From: Oxyruncus cristatus | Lineage: Eukaryota > Chordata > Aves > Passeriformes > Cotingidae | Assembly (NCBI GenBank): GCA_013399855.1 | Contig: VXAY01003846.1 | Span: forward strand, 1,909,020-1,973,019 | Direction of reading: 5' to 3' | Length of the DNA stretch: 64,000 nt | Shown here: positions 12,780 through 22,500 of the stretch, in pieces | Position numbering within the stretch: position 1 is the first letter of the stretch | How the letters are laid out: every line of letters starts with the position of its first letter | Translations under genes and position numbers: made by a program | The notes under the pieces: model-generated | Told to the model about the DNA's origin: nothing | The model's database searches: none | Seen by the model: the letters and a program-made list of their open reading frames with translations, nothing else

Positions 12780-12968
12780 CATTGGCTGTTTAATAATTCC
12801 AGAAGTTGGGTGATTTACGCCAGACATGGAGAGTGCAGCGTTTGCCTGCCATCTGTCCCAGCTAATCTCCGAATTCCATCTACAAACGCGGATGACTTAC
12901 AACTTCCCTGATTAATGGCATCTATCATTTTCTTCATAACACAGAGCAATTAATCTCGGCCAGACCCA
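12780..12968. promoter_or_regulatory. Putative upstream regulatory block with ATTA-type sites
   Basis: Sequence character changes here from low-complexity AT-rich to complex, mixed sequence directly upstream of the CpG island. It contains an inverted CCAAT box (ATTGG, 12,781-12,785) and several homeodomain-type cores: TTAATAATT near 12,790, GATTAATGG near 12,911 and CAATTAATC near 12,948. Such clusters are common in promoter-proximal elements of developmental genes. This is inferred from motif content only; conservation cannot be tested here. Confidence 0.35.
12826..12915 (+). other. Short open frame (29 codons), possibly an upstream ORF
   Basis: ATG at 12,826 has G at -3 and G at +4, a favourable initiation context. 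The frame runs 29 codons to TAA with mixed, non-repetitive composition (starts MESAAFACH, ends MTYNFPD). No family is recognised. If transcription starts upstream it could be a 5'-leader ORF; a 29-codon frame is also easily a chance event. Confidence 0.12.
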
Positions 12969-13020
12969 GGGGGGTCCGCCGCAGTAATAGGTTTGGGGGG
13001 GGGGGCCGGGGAAACAGGGG
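12969..13020 (+). other. G-rich tract, candidate G-quadruplex
   Basis: G runs occur at 12,969-12,974 (6), 12,995-13,005 (11), 13,008-13,011 (4) and 13,017-13,020 (4), separated by short loops. Four or more G runs within about 50 bases fit a potential quadruplex on the plus strand just upstream of the CpG island. Confidence 0.6.
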
Positions 13021-13054
13021 ACAAAAGTCTGTTTGGACAACACCATTTCATAAC

Positions 13055-13181
13055 ACTCTTTTCATCCTTTTTTTTGCCCCTCTCTTATTCTTCTTTGCCT
13101 TTTTTTTTTTTTTCTTTCCCTTGTCTTTTTCTCTTGTTTCCCCCTCTCCAGTCTCTCCTCCCTGTCTCACACCCCTGACAG
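13055..13181 (+). other. Long polypyrimidine tract ending in AG
   Basis: Nearly all C and T for about 120 bases, including a 13-base T run. AG dinucleotides at 13,151-13,152 and 13,181-13,182 follow, so it looks like a very strong 3' splice site for the GC-rich segment downstream. Equally, it may be a promoter-proximal pyrimidine tract, which is common beside CpG islands and can form unusual DNA structure. Confidence 0.5.
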
Positions 13182-13526
13182 CGCACTGACCCGCTCTGGC
13201 CGTGCGCCCGCCCGCGGGGCCGGGGCTGCGCTGCGCGGCGGGCGGAACCCACCCGGACCCGAGAGGGCGACGGGCAGGTGCCCGCGCGGGCCGGGTGGAG
13301 AAGGAGAAAGCGGAGGAGAGGGCGGCCGCAGCTGCATTGCGGATGGAGCCGCTGGCTCCCGGGGAGGGGCGGCCGGGCAGCCGCGTGATGCCGGGGGGGC
13401 GGGTGGAGGCCCGCGGAAGGGAGCGTGGGCGGTGCGGGGCACCGGGGGGCGCCGAGCCTCCTCCCCGCCGCAGGAGGGAGGTGCTGCGGGCGCGTCCCGG
13501 CGCGGGCGGCGGAGCGGCGAGGGGCG
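13182..13526 (+). other. Putative first exon, GC-rich, ending at a consensus splice donor
   Basis: The right edge is set by GCG|GTGAGT at 13,527-13,532, a near-ideal 5' splice site. One frame stays open across the whole segment. Its first ATG is at 13,343 (G at +4) and gives about 61 codons (starting MEPLAPGEG) before the donor, in phase 1; the residues are mainly Gly, Arg, Pro and Ala. No domain is recognised, so the exon may be wholly 5' untranslated. The left edge is unknown: it may be a transcription start within the island, or the acceptor-like AG at 13,152 or 13,182. The gene cannot be named because no following coding exon is recognised. Confidence 0.4.
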
Positions 13527-13972
13527 GTGAGTGACTGAGTGTGGCGGGAGGGCGCTTACGGAGGGGCGGCGCGGGGTGAGGTGTCCTCCCGCTGCGGGGG
13601 AGCATCTGCCTTGGCCGGCGTCGCCCTTCCCGCCGGTCGCGGGGGCCGTGGAGCCGCCGCAGGGTCGTGCGGGGACGGGGGGAAAGTTGCGGGCGGCCGC
13701 GGAGCCGCCCTGAGGGCTCTCACCTGCGCCCTCCGCTCCGCGCCGCTCGCTTCGCCTACGGCGGTACCTTGGCCCCTGCTGCCCACCCACCTCCGCTGCT
13801 GCCCCGGCGCGGCCGTCACCGCGAGTTGGCGTGTCCTGGCAGCGGGCGCGGGCTGGTCCCGCCGTGGAGTTGGGAAGGGGCCGGGCGGGCGGCTGCGAAA
13901 ACTGCTCGGGGTTCTTGAAGGTGTCACGCAGAGTTTAGCACTCTTAGAGCGGCTGCTTGGCTGTGGATACAC

Positions 13973-13993
13973 TTTTTTTTTTTTTTTTTTTTT
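13973..13993. repeat. Poly-T tract, 21 bases, inside the CpG island
   Basis: An uninterrupted run of 21 T between GC-rich sequence and the CRE/TATA pair. It could act as a nucleosome-excluding element next to the promoter. Its length is prone to sequencing error. Confidence 0.85.
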
Positions 13994-14030
13994 GAGAGTG
14001 GGGGAGTGTGGGGGACAGAGCAAAAAGACA

Positions 14031-14056
14031 TGACGTGAAGCCGTGGCTATAAAAAG
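14031..14056 (+). promoter_or_regulatory. CRE-like site plus TATA box, core promoter candidate
   Basis: TGACGTGA at 14,031-14,038 resembles a cAMP-response/ATF site, and TATAAAAAG at 14,048-14,056 is a good TATA box. Only 9 bases separate them, a spacing seen in inducible promoters. The predicted plus-strand start is about 14,078. Both motifs are seen directly; function is inferred. Confidence 0.5.
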
Positions 14057-14077
14057 CAAAGAAGCCGTCGGGATTTG

Positions 14078-14149
14078 CTCGGCGCTCCGTGGGCCGGCCC
14101 GGACTGAAGCTGTCGGGGTGCTTTGTAAAAGCAAAGAATTGCAGTTTCT
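14078..14149 (+). other. Alternative first exon predicted from the TATA box
   Basis: If transcription starts about 30 bases after the TATA box, the first plausible donor is GTAAGA at 14,150-14,155, giving a leader exon of about 72 bases. No ATG-initiated frame of note falls inside, so it would be non-coding. The donor lacks the usual preceding AG, so this is weak. Confidence 0.2.
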
Positions 14150-17100
14150 GTAAGACCTTAGAAAAGAAAAAAATCTCGTTTGTGAGGTTAATTTGTACGT
14201 GTTAACGGGAGTTGAGCTGTAGTTTCACCCTTTAAACGCAAGAAGAAGTACAGCTCAGTGCCTGGAAGCGTTCAGCGCTGTTCCTGGCGTGGTTATAAGG
14301 CGTTTTGTAACGGGTCTGGGGAAGCTGATGCTGCAAGGGTAGCGGAGGCATGTGAAAAGAGACTAGAGGGGATAGAGACAGTTTTATACCCCATACGGTG
14401 GGAGGTCTTCTGGTTGTCTTAAAAAAAAAAACAAAAACAAAGCAAAAAGAAAGTAAAGAAAAAGGTATAATTAGAAAAGAAAATAACTCTTATGGTAAAT
14501 GCTGTTGGCATAAAGTAAAATTCAAGTCGATGGTGTTTCCTTTTAATAACTCAGCCTAAGTGAAATGTAAATCTGTGGTATTATGGAAAAAACCAATCGG
14601 TTCTGGGTTATGGATGCGGTTTTCTATGTTGTATGCATTATTTAGTGTCTAACACTGAGGTTGGGATGCTTAATTCTGAGTAAAATTTCTGATGTGGCTG
14701 CATTTAACAATTTATAAATTGTTACTAAGTTCAATGAAGCTCCACCGATGAAAGTTGTTTTAACAGACTCTTGTACTTCATTAAAAATGTCCACTTTCTA
14801 AAAGCTGATCAGGTCATTCTTTAGTTTTAATGTTTGTAGGATAGCATAGTAAAATTATTTGTGACTTATGTAAATGTCACGGGACCTATCCTGTCCTTTC
14901 CTAACTCTAGTCCTCTTTTCCAAAGACTCTATTGAAAAAGCCATTTTTTCTAGGAGGTCTCTTGGAGGACATCTCGAAGACAGTGGGAGATAAATGTTGT
15001 CAAAGTCTCTTAAGAACAGCATGCTGTGCTTTGGAAGCAGGTGATTTTTTTTTTTGTTTTAGGTACAAGTTGTCCATGATGTGGTCCTGTTTTGGCTATA
15101 CTCCTGGCTTTGTTTTGAAATGACTTGGTTTCTCTTAAGGCCACTGGTATAATAATAGACAGCAATTTTAAGACTCCTTTAAAAAAATCAAGATGTATGT
15201 GACTGGTTAATTTTGTGAGACCTGTTCTGTCTTGAGATTCAGCAGGACTGTAGAGATGTTTCTTTTAACATGAGGTTACCAGACGTTTCACAGGGTTTAT
15301 GGCACTACTCTGGAGTAATGCAAGTTTTCTTGTGGGATGGCACTGTCTCTACTTCACCACTTCTTTGTGTCCTCGGAACAAATTGAGGCTTAATATTGTT
15401 GATGGCTTTTCTTTGTAAACTAAGGAATCTGGAGCATCTTTAGCACCCATCACATTATTCTTGATGTTTTATAATTCATTTTACTGGGCAGTACAACATA
15501 CCAGAAATTCCAGCTGTGGTTAGGCACTTGGATCTGCACTTATCTTCCCACACCGTGCATTTTATGACAAGGGGGAGTAGTGGGAAGCTGACAAAGTCGT
15601 AATACTCCAACATAGTAATACTATAGGCTATATCTCATGTCAGTGTTCCATATATTACCGCAGTCACACGTAGTGTATTTGTCAGAGCGGGCCGTAAGAG
15701 AGGGAGAAGCGAACAGGGATTGCTGTATTAGGCCCTCCTTCAAATCCCCTTGAGAACAACATAGTTCTGTTTGGATCCTATTGAAACACTAATGTAGTCA
15801 GAAGAGAAAGGGATAACTTTAAGGATTACTTTGTGCCTGTTACTAAAAATTTTGTTGAATTAATGAATTCAACTGAAGTAGTAAAATCCCGTGCTTTCCA
15901 TTCTCTGTAATTCCTTTGGTATGTACTTGGTCAATGTACATGGCGTGGAATACCTTTCCACTTATCTCTGCCTGACAGTTTTAAATTTTAAACGTGTGAA
16001 TCACTGCTTTATCACACTTAATCAATAGTTAATCAATGTATCCCAAATGTATCCAGACTGTAATCAGGAAGACAAGTCATTTTAGTTTTTTTCTTAACAG
16101 TTGCAAAACTATATTAAATTGATTCTTATCCGTGGTGTAGTCTACTTTCTCCAGCTCCATTTCATTAGGGAGAAAATTCAATGTGTAGGTAGTATAAAAG
16201 ATATCCTAGGATTTTTTTTTAAATAATATGAAAAAAATCATGCTTCTTTTATGACTTTCTTCTGTACTTGTGACTTTTACAGGACAGAGGTTGAAACCAG
16301 GATTGAATGTGTGGTGAAAGAAATGTAGGAAAAGATGAGCTAGAATGCTAACATATATCACAGGTTTCAGTCTGCTGTTCTGGATTGTGCTGATGTAAAA
16401 GTTACTCTTCCATCCAGAAGTAGAACTATTCATGAGCTAAAAATATTCAGTATCTTCTTTGAGCTATTAATTTGATTTATCATCAGCTCAGAATGCCTGT
16501 CAGAACTGTGCCCTGAACTCAAATTACCACATACAAGGAAGATACCCAAATAATATAATAAGTGGTTCTCAAATTTATTTCAGTTTGCAGAGCATGAACA
16601 ATTTTTCTAGTGGAATCAAGTTGCCATTAAATCTTGGTTTGGAGAACATCCTTCTGTTGGAGCACATGGGTTCTGAAACACTCAGTAGTAGAAGAGAGTG
16701 GTGGGGAAGTAATGCACAGGTTTTAAGATGGAGTTTGTCTGTTTTCCAGAAGGGATCATATGTGCTCAGGGAATGGTTGCATTTAGCTTGTGTCAAAGCC
16801 TTGAATATCATGCCATGCAACATGCTAATTCAGCTCCCTTTCAGTCTGCTTAAAATGCAGCTTCAGAAACTCCCTGCTCCTTTTTGGTGCTTGCCAATGT
16901 TTAACTTCTCATGAGTGAACTTCTCTTCTATGTCAGGTTTAAGCTGCTTGTCTGCTCCTTAACAGGCTAATGCCACATTGTGTGTAGCCTGTCTTTCTAT
17001 TCTTGTTTCTTTTGCCTTTCCTTCAGGAGCCCTCTGGGCTGCCTGAAATGGGACATAAATTTGTGCTGCTCTCTCGTTCCTCAGTTTGTGGTTAAGACTG

Positions 17101-19332
17101 CCTCCCCCTTTGTATGGCCTGACACACTCTTAAAAATTCATTCTGAAAGCACATAATGTTTAAAATGGTTTCAAATCAGAATATTTTCATAAATAAATAT
17201 GAAAAAAATGGGAAATGTAGGCGTTTTTAGACATTCTTCTTTCATCCTAATGTACAAAGGGCAGCAAGGAAAATGTATGCAGTAGCTTGTGGAGCTGAAA
17301 TCCTGCCAGTAATAACAGAAAATTTTAAAAGAAAAGGAGGAAAGTTTAGAAGAGCTTTAGTCTGAGAAATCTTGTTCTTTTTTTCCTCTCTCTCTTTTTG
17401 TGTTGTGAGCATCACTGCTTTTGTGGGGCATGCCAGCGTCTTCAGTGGAACTACTCGCATTTCAGATAATAGCACAGGCTTCTATTGAGCTCTCCATTGT
17501 TCCTTAGAGATGTCTTTTGAGACATGTCCATGATCATTTAGAGATGTCCATTAGCAACCATAGTAGAATATTTTCTATACTCTTCCTGCTTCAAGTCAGG
17601 ATGAGAAAATTTGGAAAAAGCTGCTCTATCTCTTGGGGGATACCTAGGAAACCCATGTACTTTGGGACTACTTGTTTGTCTGTTTGTGTAGAAAGGAATT
17701 TACTTATAACAATTTTATTCACTAAAAAGGTACTTTACATGGGTAGTTTTAAATGTCATAGATTCCAAATGGAGAAAGGTAGGTGATACTAGCCCCCTTC
17801 TCTTCCCTGGCTCAAGAGGATCAGTGGTGGTGGTAGTACTATGGAAGTGGAAATCCAAAAGTCATCAGACAGTTGAGTTTGAAGTGTGGACATGTTCACC
17901 CTGGCCAGAGTGAAAAAAAAGCTGTGAGAGCCATGTTTAAGCTACATTAGCAAACTTGAATGATTTTTTTAAAATATCTCATTATGCTTATGAAATTATT
18001 GGTCTCCTCTCTGGCTTTTTAATCCTTACTCTCGATTACTGTTCATTCTTTTGGTTTTATTGTTAATTTTTTAAGCAACTTCTCTAGTTTGGTTACTAAT
18101 CACTTAATTCTGCTTACTCTTGTGTCTTTTAGTATCTGCATCCCCAGAGCTAAGGCTCTTAAGTTTAAAGTTGAATTTTTAAGCAATACTGCTGCTGGGT
18201 GAAATTTCTAAGTGTATAAGGTCTATTAGCATTGTAATGAAATGTCCATGGGGAACTTATGAATATTTGATTTTTATTAAGACTTCTGGACAGAAATTTC
18301 CTGGAGTGTTGAGTATTACTTCATCTTAAAATTTAAGCTAGGTTATAAAATTATTTAATTTAGGATAAATTACCTGAGGGAGAGCTTGATGCTTGGTTTT
18401 GTTTGTTTGAGGAAAGAGAATAAAAGTGATGAGGAGCCTACCCCAGATCAATCACTAACAATTTTGTCATTATGTTATCACCTGCCTTAATGCATGTATA
18501 GTTTTTATAATCCTAATTTGAAATTAGCCAATATAATAAAAAAACTAATCAGAAATCTGTATTCTTAAAAAATGAGCTTTATATAAATAGGCTTCTGGGT
18601 GCTGTGAGTCTTCTTTTAAAAATGTGCTGCTCAAAGTACTTTGATTGAAAAGGCTTCTCCAGCTTTGCTTTTGGGAGACTTAAAGTATAAATGCAGTATC
18701 TTAGACTCCCCCCAGTCTTTAAGAGTTCAGTTTTGTTACTGAAGGGAAGATGTATTGTTCCATTGACTTCAATATGTGTAAGATTGGATTCCAATGGCCC
18801 AGTAACTATATAGTATGGTGGTGTTCCTCCAATTAGATACAATTAGTTACATATAAAAAGATTAATCTTAGAATAATTTAACAGATCAAGACATTTTGTG
18901 CAATCCACTACAGTGACAATGTGATTATGTGAATCATCAGTTGCATGTAAATCTTACTAAAGGATGATAGATAGAAACAAGTATAACAATACACCTTTTG
19001 TGGTCTCTGAAATGAATTTAATAAATGTTTTGGAGATTGACTAATATACATATAATGACCTTTTTGTTTAGGTCAATGTGAAGTCCAATATATCTTGGAG
19101 ATTAGTATTGATCAGAGTAAAGCCAAAATCAATCTTTGATTTTGAGGGTCATTACTCTTGGAAATAGGATGCAATACTGCAAATGTTGGGTTGTGGAAAG
19201 TTTTTACAGTAATTGCAGAAAAATAATCTTTTGCTTTGTTTCAGTGTCTAAAAAAATGGACAACTTCCTGAAAGAGTAAATATTTAAAGAAATAATAAAT
19301 TTAACTCCTTGCGTCTTTCCCTTATTTTGACA
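14150..19332 (+). other. Probable first intron, proximal part; no exon recognised
   Basis: T-rich non-coding sequence following the CpG island. Open frames such as 14,932-15,123, 16,585-16,914 and 17,517-17,786 have no recognisable domain. Within 17,601-17,777 an acceptor-like TCAAGTCAG and a donor-like AAAGGTAGGTGA bracket an open frame, but the acceptor tract is ordinary and the translation resembles nothing I know. The segment starting GTGGTTCTCAAA at 16,563 recalls the edge of old DNA transposons, without enough match to call. Confidence 0.45.
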
Positions 19333-19510
19333 GATGATATCCAACAGCCTTGAAGTTGGTATTAAAGTTCCCTGTTGCTTCAGCAGTAGAGGGGTTTTGC
19401 CCTCACTGTTTGGAAGTCATGAGCTGGTGTTGAGGAAAAGGTTAGCCCATGTTTGTTTAGAGAAATTTTTTTTTTTTTTAATGGTAAATTGTTTTCTGTC
19501 CTTTCCTCAG

Positions 19511-19561
19511 ATGTTTTGGTCAAGTTCAATCTGCACAGTTGGAGACATACAAGTGGAAGAG
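19511..19561 (+). other. Candidate 51-base exon with strong splice sites
   Basis: It is preceded by a good polypyrimidine acceptor (TTTTCTGTCCTTTCCTCAG ending 19,510) and followed by GAG|GTAAAT (donor from 19,562). The length is divisible by three and all three frames are open, so it could be included or skipped without a frame change. A second good acceptor (TTTCCCTTATTTTGACAG) ends at 19,333. From the ATG right after it, one frame stays open from 19,334 through this candidate to 19,600. None of the translations is a family I recognise. Intron-sized DNA contains many such pseudo-exons, so this is only the best of several candidates. Confidence 0.25.
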
Positions 19562-22500
19562 GTAAATTGCAATACAATGTGCCCTTCAAATATTGCATAG
19601 CAAGCGTAATCAATTTCACTGAAGGTCAACTAGTGCTGCTAGCTAAATAAAAAATCTTGGAAGAGAACTTTTTATTTTTGGCTTTGATATATTTTTTTTG
19701 TTTGTTTTGTCTGATATAAAGAGTCTGGCCCTGGTATTGCGTTTAAAAATAACCTGATGGAAATTTTTAAGATCTTGGCTGAGAGTTTTCAATAGAAGTA
19801 AGTCTTTGTGAAAATCTGACTTGACTGAAATGTTTATCCTGTATTAAGCAAAATAGCACAAACAGTGTTTCATCCAAGATTACTTGGGAAAAGATGTCTT
19901 GCTTTCTCCTCATATTTTCAGAAACTATAAAAATAAATAAAGATGGTTTTGTTTATTTTCTGCACAAAAGTCACCTTAAGATATAACTTTTTCTGCATAG
20001 AGTATTGGGTGATGTTCTCCACAATTAATTCATACAATTTCATTAAGATCTGTGATTTATACTTTGGCCTGTCACCTATCCTTATATATTGAAATCTGAA
20101 GAACTATAGTTAAGCTGATAGATTATGAATTTATGTTTATGAATGGATACATATTTCTAATCTTAATGATGTGTTTGAATGCAAATGGAAGTCTATGGGT
20201 ACATGTGCATGTATATCAGATTCAGGGACCATGTAGCATTGTCCTTGAAAATAAAAGCCTTATATAAATGCCAGCTGTTGATATTGGATGTGATCCTCAA
20301 AACTGCTCCATTTAAAGATATTTAGCCATTAATAATGAGCTGCGTTCTAGATACGACATTAGTTCATATTCAGAGAGATCAAAGTGCCAAGATTATAGAT
20401 AGCAGTTTTCAGGCTGTGAAAGTTCTTTTACCTGAGCAGCTCTTATCAGTTAACTTTTCTTGAATTTCTCATAATCGTTATCCTCAGAGAAAATCTGTAG
20501 TGTATATATTAAGAAATTCACCTTATTTGTACTTGAAATTACACTTTGAAATGTATTAGCAGGAACTTCTAGAGAAGACTAATATATGCCACCTTTTGCT
20601 GCAATGACAGTTGGTTTGGATTTAAGGCAGACTCAGCCAGAAAAAAAAAAACAACCAAAAAATCCTGATAACTTTTTCAGAATAAAATTGTTTAAAAATC
20701 ATAATGAAGCTATTTTTAAAAATGTGACTTTTAGTGTAGAAATATTTTTCTTGTTACTGAAATGTTTGGATGAAATTGGCAAGAAGATTGTTTTCCAACT
20801 TACAGTTCCACATGGGGTAGTAATAAGGTCAGTTTCACTAACTGGAAGGAAGCAGTATAGTAATAATAATATAATAGTAACGTTATATGTTTTGATTTTT
20901 GGTGTTTATTTTTATCTTCAATAGAACTAGTGGACCATGATCAGAAAAAGCAATGATTTCTCTGTTGCTCTCAACCTTTAACACTTGTTTACTCTAGGAA
21001 TTATTGAATAAAACACAGAAAGAACTAAATGCATGTGAGTTCTTCACATCAATCTTTTCAGAATACGGAGTTCAAATGCTAATATATTTCATATGTGAGA
21101 CCTTTAATGCAGAAAAAATATATTGTGAAGAGTGATGGCAGCCACCTGAGTAATTTATTTTTTTAGTTTTGAAGGGCCCACTCAAAATGGGTCAGGCTTG
21201 CACTATTCAAGCTGACTTTGAAAAAGTTTGGAGACAGTAGAAACCTGACCTATATTTTTGAACTGGAACTTCAGAAACTGGGCTGAAGGAAAAATCATAC
21301 TTTATAAACTTTTTTCTATGCTTAGAAATGTTGATGTTTGGACACTGATTGAATCCTGTTCTAACAATTTATATGTTAAATGTACTCCCGAGTTAGGGAC
21401 TGTTTTATAATTTCATTATAATTTTATCTGTGGAACACCAGAGGTGGCTCAAGTTGCATTTAGCCAGGCATGTGTCTATAAAGAAGGTATTGTACATTGG
21501 AAAAGTGATTCCTGATGATTTTCAGTGTTTTGTTGCTTTTTCAGTAATGGAGTTGAGTACTTTTGAAGCAAAAGATTATTTTGCTTTTTTAAGAATCAAG
21601 ATTATTATAGCACTGATACTGTGCTGCAAAGTGCTACTGCTTTAATTGGTATCACAAGTCTTCAAAGGTGTTTTGCTTGAACTTTGTCTCCAACTATGTT
21701 AATGTGCTACAATTTCTCAGAAAACAGATCACAATTCAGACCTTTTGCCTCTTACACTTTTAACTGTTGATCACAGGAGACTCAAATTGTCTGACTTTGA
21801 GTCTGAAAATTTTACATAAATTTTACTCTATTCGTAATTAGGAAAAAAAAAAGTTAATAGTATTAGTAAAAGCATGACATTGGGATGCCTCTTAGTGGCA
21901 TGGCTTGGTGTGTTGATTTTTTAACTACTACTTTTCCAAAGTGGAAGGATGGCCACCACAACAGAAAAAAAGTTTGTGAAAGAAGAGCTAATTACCCTTA
22001 GTTGCTCCAGTTTTTCTCTTGCTGATCTAGGTTATTCTCTCCTCTCTGATTTTCTCCATGCTTTCATAATCCTCTACTAAGTTCGAACAGCTCTTACTTT
22101 GGTAAGCTGTCTTCATAAAAGGATGGCCTATCCTCTGTTTTTTCTTCTATATGAGAACCTGTAGTGATCAAAAAGGAGATTGATACTTGGGATTTTTGGC
22201 ACTGACTGACACTAGTATTTTGTTATAATTCAGTATTTTGCATGCTGACTTAGTCAGGCTTTGCAATTTTCCTATGACCATGTACAAGGTCCACTTGAAA
22301 AATGAGGAAAGTGGGTGTATGAATAATCCAGTACACAGAAAATTAAGGCGTGATCTGATCAACCAATACCAAAGACAATGCAAAGCCTTTCTTTAGATGG
22401 GGCCCTCTTGGACAACTTTCATATATCCTTTAGACCATTTGCAGTATGTTAAATCGCGGTGCTTTCTAGGCAATTCTCTTTCAAGTAACTTTGATTTTTA

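Larger units (their letters stand above)
13170..14110 (+). promoter_or_regulatory. CpG island promoter
   Basis: About 0.9 kb of very GC-rich, CpG-dense sequence in an otherwise AT-rich window. GC-box (GGGGCGG) copies lie at 13,366, 13,396, 13,521 and 13,563. This is the signature of a vertebrate promoter and first exon. The many long overlapping open frames on both strands here (13,048-14,134) follow from low stop-codon density in GC-rich DNA and are not by themselves genes. Plus-strand direction is favoured by the donor at 13,527, the TATA/CRE pair at 14,031-14,056 and the T/G strand bias downstream. A divergent minus-strand transcript is not excluded. Confidence 0.85.

Noticed and set aside
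13048..14134. Several 80-207 codon frames on both strands
   Set aside because: They overlap on both strands in CpG-island DNA, where stop codons are rare. Composition is Pro/Arg/Ala/Gly with no domain. Only the plus frame ending at the 13,527 donor is kept, as a weak first-exon candidate.
16563..16914. Possible DNA-transposon edge (GTGGTTCTCAAA) with a 109-codon frame
   Set aside because: Only a short motif resembles hAT-type edges and no terminal inverted repeat partner or target duplication was found; the frame has no domain.
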